A DNA stretch of 64,000 bases from Frondihabitans sp. 762G35 (GCF_002074055.1 NZ_CP014619.1:3133002-3197001), one strand, 5' to 3'; numbered from the stretch's first letter, positions 16,889 through 26,069 are shown. Notes: generated from the sequence alone by a model not told the origin. Numbers and translations: made by a program.

Positions 16889-17545
16889 ATGACCGTAGCG
16901 ATCCCGTTCTCGGAGGTCCTCCGCGAGCGCACCGGTGCGATCCGGACCATCGCCGGGCCGAGCGCCTCGGAGCGATTCATGACCGACCTGATGACCGGTC
17001 GCCGCTCCCGGAGCGACTACGTCGGCCTCGTCGCGCAGAACCACTTCGTCTACCGGGCGCTTGAGAAGGCGGCCGAGGCTCGAGGCGACGACCCGGTCGC
17101 GCGCGCGTTCATCTCGCCGGCGCCGACGCGGTTGCCCGCGATCCGCGAAGACCTGAGGTTCCTGATCGGAGACGACTGGGAGGAGCGCATCCGGCCGCTC
17201 CCCACGACCGAACGCTACGTGCGCAGGATCGAGGCGGTCGCCGCCACCTCGACCGGCGGCTTCGTCGCCCACCACTACACCCGCTATCTCGGCGATCTCG
17301 CGGGCTGCCAGATCATCCGCACCCTGATGCAGCGGCAGTTCGGATTCGAGACGAACGGCGTCGGCTTCTACCTGTTCGCCGGTATCGCGCGGCCGCGCGA
17401 GTTCCGCTCGACGTACCGGGCGCAGCTCGACGCGGCGGGCTGGTCCGAGGAGGAGCGCGAGGCCGTCATCGCCGAGGTCGCCGTGGCGTACGGCCTGACG
17501 GAGGAGCTCTTCGACGACCTGGCGTCGTCCCGTCAGGCCGCGTGA
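16889..17545 (+). CDS. Heme oxygenase (biliverdin-producing type)
   Basis: A 218-residue HmuO/HO-family protein that should cleave heme to biliverdin, CO and iron for iron acquisition. Seen: FSEVLRERT at the N-terminus, FMTDLMTGRRSRSDY, AHHYTRYLGDLAGCQIIRTLMQRQFG (the distal helix with the conserved GDLxGxQ pattern) and FYLFAGI. Oddly, the proximal heme-ligand histidine expected in the first helix (T...H..AE...FM in HmuO) is not present: that segment reads TGAIRTIAGPSASERFM, three residues longer and without histidine. An iron box precedes the gene. It may bind heme differently or be a degenerate paralogue. Confidence 0.85.
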   Translation: MTVAIPFSEVLRERTGAIRTIAGPSASERFMTDLMTGRRSRSDYVGLVAQNHFVYRALEKAAEARGDDPVARAFISPAPTRLPAIREDLRFLIGDDWEERIRPLPTTERYVRRIEAVAATSTGGFVAHHYTRYLGDLAGCQIIRTLMQRQFGFETNGVGFYLFAGIARPREFRSTYRAQLDAAGWSEEEREAVIAEVAVAYGLTEELFDDLASSRQAA

Positions 17546-17606
17546 CGCGCATCCAGCGACAAGAGGCGCGGGACCACCCTGCCCCGCCCCACGGGAGCAC
17601 GACCGC

Positions 17607-18911
17607 CTAGCCCGCGACGCTCCCCGCCTGGATCGCGGGCACCCGCGTGGCCTGCGACATGAAGCGCCGCACGTCGAGGTCGACGATGATGTCGCTGGGT
17701 CGCAGCGGCCGCGACAGGTAGAGCCCCTCGAGCGAGGTGATCCGGCTCAGCGCGACGTACGTCTGCCCGGCACTGAACACCCGCGACCCGAGGTCGACGA
17801 TCGCGCTGTCGTAGGTCTTGCCCTGCGACTTGTGGATCGTCACGGCCCAGGCCAGCCGCAGCGGGAACTGCTGGAACTCGGCGACGATGTCTTTCTTCAG
17901 CTCTTTGGTCGTCTGCGAGTAGGAGTACTTGAACTTCTCCCACACGGCCGGCTGCACCTCGACCTCCTCGCCGTCGAGTTCGACGAACACCGTGTCGCGG
18001 ATCTTCGTGACGACGCCGACGCTGCCGTTGACCCAGCGCTGATCGGAGTCGTTGCGGAGGAACATCACCTGCGCCCCCGGCTTGAGTTCGAGCGCCTCGT
18101 CGGCCGGGAAGGCCCGGCCGGTGAAGTCGCCCGTCACCTCGGCCTTGGCCGTCTTGACGCTGCCCGGCAGCCGCTCCAGCTGGAGCTTGTTGATGCGGTT
18201 GACCGTGTCGTTGCGGGTCGCGAGCGTGATGGTGCCGTCCTCCGGCACGGGACGGGCTCCCGCGGCGTTGAGGGCTCCGGCGATCTCGGCCGTGACGCGG
18301 CCGTGCCGGACGGCGTTGAGCATCTCCTTGAAGCCGGAGTCGCTCTGCCGGTGGATGAAGGCGAGCTCCAGGATGCGGAGCGTCGCCTCCTCCCACACGT
18401 GCGCGTCGAAGAACCACATCGACCGGTAGTGGTCGGTGAAGTAGGCCCGCTCGTCGCCGTCGCCCGGGACCGGCGCCAACTGGTAGGGGTCGCCGAAGAG
18501 CACGACCTGCACGCCGCCGAACGCCTCGTTCTTGCGCTGGCGGGCCTGCCGGAGCGACCGGTCGATGGCATCGAGCAGGTCGGCATTGACCATCGACACC
18601 TCGTCGATCACGAGCGTGTCGATGGTGTTGAGGAGTTTGCGGAGCTCGGCGTTCTGCTCGATGTCGTGGTCGGCGATGAGGCCGATGGGCAGCCGGAACA
18701 GCGAGTGGATCGTCTGCCCACCGACGTTGAGCGCGGCGACGCCCGTGGGGGCGCAGATGACGACCTGCTTGGAGGTGTTCCAGGACAGGTGGTTGAGCAG
18801 GGTCGACTTGCCGGTGCCCGCGCGACCCGTGACGAAGATGTGCTCGCGGGTGTTCTCGATCGCGTCGTAGACGGCCGCCTGCTCTGCCGACAGCGTGGGG
18901 ATCGAACTCAC
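17607..18911 (-). CDS. PIF1-like DNA helicase / AAA ATPase
   Basis: A 434-residue SF1B helicase. Seen: Walker A GRAGTGKST near residue 30, motif Ia CAPTGVAALNVGG, Walker B-like LVIDEVSMV, Q-type motif FGDPYQLAPVPGD, a HRQSD element, and the C-terminal SKSQGKTYD... VALSRITSLEGL typical of PIF1/RecD-type C-terminal helicase domains. The GTG at 18911 with a GAGAGGGG site is preferred over the TTG at 18917 because of spacing. Likely cytosolic, acting on replication or repair intermediates. Monocistronic; convergent with heme oxygenase. Confidence 0.85.
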   Translation of the reverse strand: MSSIPTLSAEQAAVYDAIENTREHIFVTGRAGTGKSTLLNHLSWNTSKQVVICAPTGVAALNVGGQTIHSLFRLPIGLIADHDIEQNAELRKLLNTIDTLVIDEVSMVNADLLDAIDRSLRQARQRKNEAFGGVQVVLFGDPYQLAPVPGDGDERAYFTDHYRSMWFFDAHVWEEATLRILELAFIHRQSDSGFKEMLNAVRHGRVTAEIAGALNAAGARPVPEDGTITLATRNDTVNRINKLQLERLPGSVKTAKAEVTGDFTGRAFPADEALELKPGAQVMFLRNDSDQRWVNGSVGVVTKIRDTVFVELDGEEVEVQPAVWEKFKYSYSQTTKELKKDIVAEFQQFPLRLAWAVTIHKSQGKTYDSAIVDLGSRVFSAGQTYVALSRITSLEGLYLSRPLRPSDIIVDLDVRRFMSQATRVPAIQAGSVAG

Positions 18912-19001
18912 CAGCAAACCCCTCTCGTCGATCGTCCCTCCAATCTACCGGCCCTCGCCGGGGGCGCCGGGCTCTGCACAGGTCGAAGTTAGGATGGGGG
19001 A

Positions 19002-19991
19002 ATGGCCGCGCCGGTGGGGGAGAAGACGCGTGCCGCCCTCATCTGGGGTGGCCTCGCCGCCGCCGTCGCGATCGCCTTCGTGATCGCCGTGGCGGTCCTG
19101 AACGCGACGGTCTACAGTGCGGGCGGCTTCGTGCGCGGCTACGTCGACGCGCTCGACGCAGGCGACACCACGAGCGCCCTGGCGTTCGCGGGGATCCAGC
19201 CGACCGACACCCCGGGCGACGCGCTCCTGACCGTGTCGGAGAAGGGTCTCCTCGGAGACGTCGGGATCGTGTCCGACTCCGCGACCGCGGGGGGATCGCA
19301 CGTCGTGACGACGTCGTTCCGGGATCCTGCGGGCCGCGCCCACCGGACCGACTTCACGGTCCGGCCCGAGGGCCGCTTCGGCGGGCTCTTCACCCGCTGG
19401 ACCTTCGCGACCGCACCGACGGCCTCCCTCGACGTCACCCCGCTCCACGACGCGCGCTTCACCGCGAACGGCGTGCAGATCGCCTCCGAGAACGCGGGTC
19501 TCGCGACGCGCTACTCGGTCCTCGCTCCGGCGGTCGTCTCCCTGTCGCACGACTCCACGTACCTCACGGCGACGCCGCGGACCGTCGTGTCGGCGAGCGT
19601 CGGGGGCGTCGCGACGGCGTCCGTCACCGTCGCACCGCGTTCGACCTTCACCGAGAAGGTGCGCCAGGACGTCTCGAAGTACCTCCGCACCTCCTGCGTC
19701 CCGCAGCGGGTGCTCCTGCCCGCGGGATGCCCGTTCGGGCAGCAGGTCGACGACCGCCTGACCTCCTCCCCCACCTGGACGATGACGACCTTCCCGCCGG
19801 TGCGCCTCACCGCGACCACGACGTCGGGCGTGTGGCGGGTGGCCGAGGCGACCGGTCGGGCGCACCTCCGCGTCGGAGCGCAATCGCTCTACGACGGCCA
19901 CGACTACACGATCGACGAGGACGTCGCGTTCACCGTCGGCTACGTGGTCTCCATCGGGGCGGACAACGGGCTCACCATCCGACCCGAGTAG
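19002..19991 (+). CDS. Conserved hypothetical membrane-anchored extracytoplasmic protein
   Basis: A 329-residue protein I cannot assign. One N-terminal hydrophobic helix (residues about 10-33, AALIWGGLAAAVAIAFVIAVAV) acts as a signal anchor; the rest is a Thr/Ser/Val-rich beta-like exported domain with two cysteines in LRTSCVPQRVLLPAGCPFG around residue 230-245, which could form a disulfide. It starts just downstream of the divergent PIF1-like gene. Homologues in related actinobacteria are expected but cannot be checked here. Confidence 0.75.
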   Translation: MAAPVGEKTRAALIWGGLAAAVAIAFVIAVAVLNATVYSAGGFVRGYVDALDAGDTTSALAFAGIQPTDTPGDALLTVSEKGLLGDVGIVSDSATAGGSHVVTTSFRDPAGRAHRTDFTVRPEGRFGGLFTRWTFATAPTASLDVTPLHDARFTANGVQIASENAGLATRYSVLAPAVVSLSHDSTYLTATPRTVVSASVGGVATASVTVAPRSTFTEKVRQDVSKYLRTSCVPQRVLLPAGCPFGQQVDDRLTSSPTWTMTTFPPVRLTATTTSGVWRVAEATGRAHLRVGAQSLYDGHDYTIDEDVAFTVGYVVSIGADNGLTIRPE

Positions 19992-20073
19992 CCGGGCATC
20001 CTGCCATGTGACATTTCGGCGACATGCCGCGGGGCCCTTCTGCCGAACGGGACCGTTCGCTAGGGTCGGGGGC

Positions 20074-21012
20074 ATGGGGAGCACCGACGAAGAACCGATC
20101 GTCCACATCGAGAACTTCCGGATGGACTTCGGTCGAACGACCGTCATCCGCGATCTCTCCTTCGACATCCGGGCGGGCGAGACCTTTGGGTTCCTCGGCT
20201 CGAACGGGTCGGGGAAGACCACGACCATCCGCGCGCTGCTCGGCATCTACCAGCCGACCGCGGGCATCCTGCACATCGACGGCCGGCCATTCTCGCCCGA
20301 GCAGGGCAGCCGCCTCGGCTACCTGCCGGAGGAGCGCGGCCTCTACAAGAAGGAGTCGGTCATCGACGTGATGACCTACTTCGGCCGCCTCAAAGGCCTC
20401 GGCAAGCAGGATGCCCTGGCCTGGTCCCACCGCTACCTCGAGCGTGTCCAGCTCGACGACAAGGCAGGCACGCGCCTCGACAAGCTCTCGGGCGGGCAGC
20501 AGCAGAAGGTCCAGCTCGGCGTGACGATCATGAACGAGCCGGAGCTCCTCATCCTCGACGAGCCCACCAAGGGCTTCGACCCCGTCAACCGCCGCCTGCT
20601 GATGGACATCATCGGCGAGCAGAAGCGGAACGGGGCGACGGTGCTCATGGTGACGCACCAGATGGAGGAGGTGGAGCGGCTCTGCGACCGCGTCGTCCTG
20701 CTCAAGAACGGCGAGGCCGAGGCCTACGGCACCATCCCCGAGGTCCAGGACCAGTTCGGCGGCACCACCATCCGCCTCAAGTACTCCGGCGAGATCCCGG
20801 CCTCGGCGCACTACGACGTGAGCCTCCGGGAGCGGAACTACGCCGAGCTCACCGTGACCGACACGGTCGACGAGGCCCGGATCCTGCGCGACCTCGTCGA
20901 CGCCGGCGTGCAGGTGCGCGGCTTCGAGACGAGCAAACTCAGCCTGGACGACATCTTCCTCCGGGTCTACGGCGACGAGAACGCGGCGGAACTCGCCGGG
21001 GCGGGGGTCTGA
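20074..21012 (+). CDS. ABC transporter ATP-binding protein (NatA-like)
   Basis: A 312-residue ATPase with Walker A GSNGSGKTT around residue 47, signature LSGGQQQ, Walker B LLILDEPTKG and switch MVTHQ. The C-terminal extension after residue 225 is the accessory domain seen in NatA/CcmA-like exporters (DUF4162-like). ATG 20074 follows TAGGGTCGGGGGC; longer readings start in non-conserved DNA. Paired with the permease that begins 2 bp later, likely for export of sodium or a drug-like substrate. Confidence 0.9.
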   Translation: MGSTDEEPIVHIENFRMDFGRTTVIRDLSFDIRAGETFGFLGSNGSGKTTTIRALLGIYQPTAGILHIDGRPFSPEQGSRLGYLPEERGLYKKESVIDVMTYFGRLKGLGKQDALAWSHRYLERVQLDDKAGTRLDKLSGGQQQKVQLGVTIMNEPELLILDEPTKGFDPVNRRLLMDIIGEQKRNGATVLMVTHQMEEVERLCDRVVLLKNGEAEAYGTIPEVQDQFGGTTIRLKYSGEIPASAHYDVSLRERNYAELTVTDTVDEARILRDLVDAGVQVRGFETSKLSLDDIFLRVYGDENAAELAGAGV

Positions 21013-21013
21013 C

Positions 21014-22258
21014 ATGGCACGGCACAACCTGGGCACGGTGGTCTCCTTCGAGGTGACGCGCACCCTGACGAAGCGGCGATTCTGGATCGCGACCCTCATC
21101 GTCCCGGTGATCATCGGCATCGTCGTCGCCCTCGTCGCCGGGTCGAGCTCCTCGACCGACAACATCGTCAGCTCGCAGAAGAACGCCCGCTTCACGTTCT
21201 CGTACACGGACGCCAGCGGCGTGATCGACCCCGCCGTCGTCTCGGCCGTGGGCGGGACGAAGGCGGCCGACGCCGACGCCGCGATCGCCGCCGTGAAGAA
21301 GGGGACGCTCGACGCCTTCTTCGCCTACCCCGCGGATCCCGCCAAGCAGGCCACGAAGGTCTACGGCGTCGACAAGGGGATCTTCGACAACGGGAAGTAC
21401 TCCTCGGTCGCCACGCAGATCCTCACTGCGAGCGCGGAGGCGAAGGTCGGCGACGCGCGCCTGACGACGCTCGTGAAGGGCGACGCGCCCGTCGACGCGG
21501 TCGCGTACGGAGCGGGAGGCCGCGTGTCGGGTGGGATCGGGAGCGTCATCCCGCCGCTGCTGTTCCTCGCGATCTTCTACGTCGTCATCCTGATGCTGGG
21601 CAACCAGATGCTCACCTCGACGCTGGAGGAGAAGGAGAACCGGGTCACGGAGATGATCCTCACCACCCTCAACCCCACGACGCTCATCCTCGGCAAGGTG
21701 ATCTCGCTCTTCATCGTCGGCCTCGTGCAGATGATCGTCTTCGCGCTGCCCGTCGTGATCGGCTACCTGTTCTTCCGCAGCTCGCTCAACCTGCCGGCCC
21801 TCGACCTGGCCAACCTGCAGATCGACCCGTTCCAGATGGCCGTCGGAGCACTCCTGCTCATCGGCGGATTCACCCTCTTCACCGGCACCCTCGTCGCCGT
21901 CGGGGCGATCATGCCGACCGCCAAAGAGGCCGGCCAGATCTTCGGCGTCATGATGGCGCTCATCTTCATCCCGTTCTACACGGTGACCCTCATCGTCTCC
22001 GACCCGGGCTCGCTGATCGTGCAGGTCTTCACCTGGTTCCCCTACTCGGCGCCGGTCACCGCCATGCTGCGGAACGGCTTCGGCTCGCTGTCGGCGCCCG
22101 AGGCGATCGGGGTGATCGTGGAGCAGTTCGTGCTCGGGATCATCGTGCTGCAGATCGCCGTCCGGCTGTTCCGCTACGGGTCGATCGAGTACTCCAAGAA
22201 GGTGTCGCTGCGGACGATCCTGCCGTCGCGGCGCGTGGCCGAGGCGCCCGTCCGCTGA
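21014..22258 (+). CDS. ABC-2 type transporter permease (NatB-like)
   Basis: A 414-residue permease: one N-terminal helix (residues about 20-45), a long extracytoplasmic segment (residues 50-180), then five hydrophobic helices with the family motif TLEEKENRVTEMILT preceding the first of them. This matches the ABC-2/NatB layout. Starts 2 bp after the ATPase stop; the pair forms an operon. Substrate not deducible; NatAB of Bacillus exports sodium. Confidence 0.9.
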   Translation: MARHNLGTVVSFEVTRTLTKRRFWIATLIVPVIIGIVVALVAGSSSSTDNIVSSQKNARFTFSYTDASGVIDPAVVSAVGGTKAADADAAIAAVKKGTLDAFFAYPADPAKQATKVYGVDKGIFDNGKYSSVATQILTASAEAKVGDARLTTLVKGDAPVDAVAYGAGGRVSGGIGSVIPPLLFLAIFYVVILMLGNQMLTSTLEEKENRVTEMILTTLNPTTLILGKVISLFIVGLVQMIVFALPVVIGYLFFRSSLNLPALDLANLQIDPFQMAVGALLLIGGFTLFTGTLVAVGAIMPTAKEAGQIFGVMMALIFIPFYTVTLIVSDPGSLIVQVFTWFPYSAPVTAMLRNGFGSLSAPEAIGVIVEQFVLGIIVLQIAVRLFRYGSIEYSKKVSLRTILPSRRVAEAPVR

Positions 22259-22302
22259 GGGGCTGCCCGGTCCCGGCGGCCTCCGCGGCTACACTCGCGC
22301 GG

Positions 22303-22746
22303 GTGGAACCCCTCGACCTCGACGACCCGGCCGCCCTCCTCGGCACATGGCGCCTCGAGCGACAGATCCTCGACGATCGCGCCGACGGCGAGGCCCGCAG
22401 GATGCTCGTCGACGGCCACGCCCGCTTCGTCGCGTACGTCCCCGGGCTCATCGAGTGGCGCGAGGAGGGCGTGCTGCACCACCCGGCCGGTGACCTCCCG
22501 GTCTCCGCGACCCGGTTCCTCCGCCGCGAGGGCTCCCTGTGGCACGTGGAGTTCGCCGACGGGCGACCCTTCCACGACTGGGTGCCGGGCACCGAGGTCG
22601 TGCACGGGTGCGAGCCGGACGTCTACGTCGGGCTCGTGTCGGCCGCGGACGACTCGGGCTGGGGAATGCGCTGGGCGGCCACGGGGCCGGCGAAGAGCGC
22701 CGTCATCGTGAGCCGGTACCGGCGGGGCGGTCCGGCTGCCGGCTAG
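22303..22746 (+). CDS. DUF6314 domain protein
   Basis: A 147-residue soluble protein with the DUF6314 pattern LLGTWRLERQILDDRADGEARRM, RFVAYVPGLIEWREEGVL, FLRREGSLWHVEFADGRPFHDW and HGCEPDVYVGLV. Function unknown. GTG 22303. Its 3' end is followed by family A copy 5 and then the convergent saccharopine-dehydrogenase-like gene. Confidence 0.8.
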   Translation: MEPLDLDDPAALLGTWRLERQILDDRADGEARRMLVDGHARFVAYVPGLIEWREEGVLHHPAGDLPVSATRFLRREGSLWHVEFADGRPFHDWVPGTEVVHGCEPDVYVGLVSAADDSGWGMRWAATGPAKSAVIVSRYRRGGPAAG

Positions 22747-22790
22747 GGCGCTGAGCGGCGGGCGGGACGCCCGCCCGCGCCGGCCGCGCC

Positions 22791-22885
22791 CGCCGTCGGC
22801 AATGCAGGCTGGGCGGAGCCCTGCCCGCCGCGGCGCCGGGCCGCGCCGCATGCGCGGCGCTCCCCAGCCTGCATTGCCGACGGCG
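22791..22885. repeat. Family A hairpin repeat, copy 5 (perfect 23-bp arms)
   Basis: The best-preserved member: arms 22791-22813 and 22863-22885 are a perfect 23-bp inverted repeat (CGCCGTCGGCAATGCAGGCT...), with a 49-bp centre that itself contains GCGCCGCATGCGCGGCGC. It fills the gap between two convergent genes, a natural place for a bidirectional terminator. Confidence 0.9.
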
Positions 22886-22899
22886 CCGACACAGCGCCG

Positions 22900-24126
22900 C
22901 TAGAGCGCCTTCTCCTCCATGCCCCACGGCGAGCCGTACCCCGCGGGGGCGGCTCCGCCGAGCAGCGACAGGAACGGTCCGGCGGGGAACGCCTCCGGCC
23001 CCAGAACACCCTTGCCCGACCACACCCCGGTGGCGAGCAGCTCCAGCGCGATGACGGGGTTGATCGCGGTCTGCCAGACGACGGCCTGCGACTCGTACTC
23101 GGCCATCGTCTGCTCGTTGTCGACCACGTGGTAGAGGTACGTGGAGCGCGGCTGACCGTCCTTGCCCTTCCCGGTGACCCAGACGCCGGCGCAGGTCTTC
23201 CCGCTCATGCGGTCGCCCAGGGTGGCGGGGTCGGGCAGCGCGGCGGCGACCACGTCGCGGGGGGAGACCTGCTGCCCCTTCACGTTGATCGGCACGGTGC
23301 TGTCGAGGCCGAGCATGTGGAGCGTCTTCAGCACCTCGATGAACTCGTTGCCCAGGCCGTACTTGAAGGTGACGCGCTTGGCGGAGGTCCACCGCGGCAT
23401 GAGGAGGACCTCCTCGTGCTCGACGTTGACGCACTCGACCGGGCCGATGCCCTCGGGGAAGTCGAACACCTCGGGCTCGGAGAACGGCGCGGTGGTGTAC
23501 CAGCCGCGGTCCTTCTCGTAGACGACGGGCGGGTTGAGGCACTCCTCGATGGTCGTCCAGATGGAGAAGGACGGTGCGAAGTCGTAGCCCTCGACGACGA
23601 GGTTGGCGCCGTCGCGGACGCCGAGCTCGTCGATCTCGCTGAACAGCTCGTCCTCCGCGTAGCGGGCGAACACGTCGGAGAGACCGGGCTCGACTCCGAT
23701 GCCGACGAGCGCCAGCGCTCCGGCCTCCTCCCACGCGGAGGCGGCGGCGAACTGCTCGTCGCCCAGCTTGACGCCGGTCTCCTCGTGGGGGGCGGTGGGG
23801 TGCGGTTTCGACAGGCTCATCGCCATGTCGAGGTAGGTGGCACCGGCCGCGAACGCGCCGTCGAAGATCGGCATCACGAATCGCGGGTCGACGGCGTTGA
23901 GCACGTGGGTGACCTCGTGCTCCCGGATGAGGGCGGCCACGGATTCCGCCGAGGACGCGTCGACCTGGGCCGCGACGAGCCGCGGGTCGCCCACTGCCGC
24001 GACGAGCGCGGTCGGCCTCGCCGGGTCGTAGTCGGCGACGACGAGGGCGTCGAAGAAGTCGCGTCGGACAGCGATGCGCACGGCGGCGGAGCCGACGCCG
24101 CCGGCGCCGATGATGAGGATCCTCAT
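22900..24126 (-). CDS. Saccharopine dehydrogenase-family protein
   Basis: A 408-residue NAD(P)-dependent oxidoreductase of the saccharopine/carboxynorspermidine dehydrogenase family. Seen: Rossmann GAGGVGSAAVRI at residues 7-18, HVLNAVDPRFVMPIFDG, and GIGVEPGLSDVFARY in the middle (the typical conserved GxxPGL segment), then a C-terminal domain. Exact substrate is unknown; lysine-related or polyamine intermediates are possible. It lies 8 bp downstream of the APC permease gene, with which it forms an operon, so the permease substrate and the enzyme substrate are probably related. Confidence 0.85.
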   Translation of the reverse strand: MRILIIGAGGVGSAAVRIAVRRDFFDALVVADYDPARPTALVAAVGDPRLVAAQVDASSAESVAALIREHEVTHVLNAVDPRFVMPIFDGAFAAGATYLDMAMSLSKPHPTAPHEETGVKLGDEQFAAASAWEEAGALALVGIGVEPGLSDVFARYAEDELFSEIDELGVRDGANLVVEGYDFAPSFSIWTTIEECLNPPVVYEKDRGWYTTAPFSEPEVFDFPEGIGPVECVNVEHEEVLLMPRWTSAKRVTFKYGLGNEFIEVLKTLHMLGLDSTVPINVKGQQVSPRDVVAAALPDPATLGDRMSGKTCAGVWVTGKGKDGQPRSTYLYHVVDNEQTMAEYESQAVVWQTAINPVIALELLATGVWSGKGVLGPEAFPAGPFLSLLGGAAPAGYGSPWGMEEKAL

Positions 24127-24133
24127 GGGGTGA

Positions 24134-25900
24134 CTACTTGCTTTCGTCGGGGGTGGTGGGGGTCTCGGTGGTGTCCGCGGCGGGGCCCGTGTGGCGGTCG
24201 CCCCGGACGCGGCGCCCGGTCTTGGTGTTGATCGCGACGGCGCCCGTGGGCAGGTTCGACAGGTCGGGCGAGACCACGGTGGGGAAGTACCCGGAGTCGG
24301 GGAGTCCGAAGTTCGCGACGACGCCCTCGCCCGGTGCGAGCACGTAGTCGGCCCGCTTCACCAGGGTCCGGCCGCGGAAGAAGTCGGGCTTCACGATCCA
24401 CCAGACGACCATGATCACGGCACCGATCAGCAGACCGCCGATCCCGACGACGAACTCCGCGCCGACGCCGAAGATCGTCACGTTGTTGCCCGCATCGTCC
24501 GTGAGCCAGTCCGGAGCCGCGAACTGCACGGCGCCGTAGACGAAGACCGCGAGGAGCATCACGCCGCCGACCAGCGGGAAGATCCCCCGCATGACGAGGT
24601 TGCGGGCCGAGGTGAAGAGCGTCTTGCGGTAGTACCAGACGCACGCGAAGCCGGTGAGGCCGTAGTAGAACGCGATCATGAGGCCGATGGAGCCGATGAG
24701 GGCGTTGAGCAGGTTGACGCTGATCGCCGTGAAGATCAGGAAGAACGCGACGGACACGATCCCCATGCCGATCGTCGACCAGGTCGGGGTGAGGTACTTC
24801 GGGTGGATCCGGGCGAACTTCGCGGGCAGCGCCTTGTAGACGGCCATCGAGAGCGAGGTCCGGGCGGTCGGCAGGATCGTCGTCTGCGTCGAGGCGGACG
24901 CCGACGTGAGGATCGAGAAGCCGAGCAGCGCCATCAGGACGGAGCCGACCGCGCCGCCGCCGAAGAGGGCCGGGCCGATGGCGGAGAACACGTCTCCGGC
25001 GTTGTCCGGGTTCGCCAGACCGATGCCCTTCTCGCCGACGCCGGCGAAGGCGATGGTGGCGACGGCGACCAGGGCGTACGTGACCAGCAGGAGCAGCGTG
25101 GAGATGACCGCGGCGCGGCCGGGGGTCTTCTCCGGGTCCTTGGTCTCCTCGTTGACCGAGACCGCGGTGTCCCAGCCCCAGTAGATAAAGATGGCGGTGA
25201 GCATGGCGGGCGCGATGGTCTTGGCCGGGTCGAGGCCGAAGGGGTTGAACCAGTCCCACGAGGGGATGAGGGAGTACGACTCCGCGTTGCCCGAGTAGAC
25301 CTTCACCAGCGCGAAGACGGCGAAGGCGATGAGGATGACGACCTCGAACGCGAGCAGGAAGTACTGCAGGCGGGCCGAGATCTCGATGCCCCGGTAGCAG
25401 ATCCAGGTCATGATGGCGATCCACGCGACTCCTGCGAGCGTCGTGGCGACCACGTTGGACGACAGCGCCGCGACGGCCGGGAGGCCGAAGCTCCCGACGA
25501 ACGTGAACGAGTAGGACCCGGCGATCTGCGCCAGGTTCGCCATGACGATGACGTCGGCGACGATGATCCCCCAGCCGCCCATCCAGCCGGTGATCGGCCC
25601 GAAGGCCCGGCTCGCCCAGGTGAACGTGGTGCCGCAGTCGGGTTCGGCCTTGTTGAGCTCCTGGTACGCGACGGCGATGAGGTACATCGGGATGAACGCC
25701 AGCAGGATGATGCCGGGGGCGTGGACGCCCGCGAACGAGGCTCCGCCGATGACGATGAAGCCGAGGCTCGCGGCCAGGCTGTAGGCGGGGGCCGTGGAGG
25801 CGACACCCACGACGATGCTCGACACGAGCCCGAGGGAACCCCCCTTCAGTCCCTTGGTGTCGACAGACTGCGTCGTCGGGGTGGGCGTCGTTGCGGTCAT
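24134..25900 (-). CDS. APC family amino acid permease
   Basis: A 588-residue amino acid-polyamine-organocation permease with about 12 hydrophobic helices. Seen: GLVSSIVVGVASTAPAYSLAASLGFI in helix 1, AFIPMYLIAVAYQELNKAEPDCGTTFTWASRAFGP, and WDTAVSVNEETKDPEKTPGRAA in a cytoplasmic loop. The tail after residue 500 is a hydrophilic C-terminus. Substrate is unknown; the adjacent saccharopine-dehydrogenase-like gene suggests a diamine, lysine or related compound. A palindrome GGGTTGTGCAACCC precedes the start by about 40 bp. Confidence 0.85.
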   Translation of the reverse strand: MTATTPTPTTQSVDTKGLKGGSLGLVSSIVVGVASTAPAYSLAASLGFIVIGGASFAGVHAPGIILLAFIPMYLIAVAYQELNKAEPDCGTTFTWASRAFGPITGWMGGWGIIVADVIVMANLAQIAGSYSFTFVGSFGLPAVAALSSNVVATTLAGVAWIAIMTWICYRGIEISARLQYFLLAFEVVILIAFAVFALVKVYSGNAESYSLIPSWDWFNPFGLDPAKTIAPAMLTAIFIYWGWDTAVSVNEETKDPEKTPGRAAVISTLLLLVTYALVAVATIAFAGVGEKGIGLANPDNAGDVFSAIGPALFGGGAVGSVLMALLGFSILTSASASTQTTILPTARTSLSMAVYKALPAKFARIHPKYLTPTWSTIGMGIVSVAFFLIFTAISVNLLNALIGSIGLMIAFYYGLTGFACVWYYRKTLFTSARNLVMRGIFPLVGGVMLLAVFVYGAVQFAAPDWLTDDAGNNVTIFGVGAEFVVGIGGLLIGAVIMVVWWIVKPDFFRGRTLVKRADYVLAPGEGVVANFGLPDSGYFPTVVSPDLSNLPTGAVAINTKTGRRVRGDRHTGPAADTTETPTTPDESK

Positions 25901-25939
25901 CTGGACTCCAGCTCGGTCTGGTGGAACAGCGGGGGATCG

Positions 25940-25953
25940 GGGTTGTGCAACCC
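25940..25953. promoter_or_regulatory. Perfect palindrome upstream of the permease operon
   Basis: GGGTTG-TG-CAACCC, a perfect 6-bp inverted repeat with a 2-bp spacer, 40-53 bp upstream of the permease ATG at 25900. This is a plausible operator; no regulator gene is adjacent to name. It lies in the 169-bp divergent gap before the hypothetical membrane gene at 26070, so it could serve both directions. Confidence 0.5.
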
Positions 25954-26069
25954 AATCGGATGCCGCGAGACGGCGTCAATGCCGTTCCGTCGCGTTATGC
26001 GGATAGTCGTTGCCGCTTCGGCATCTCAGCTCTCTTGATCTCGAGTGGTTTTTCGGATAGATATGTTGC

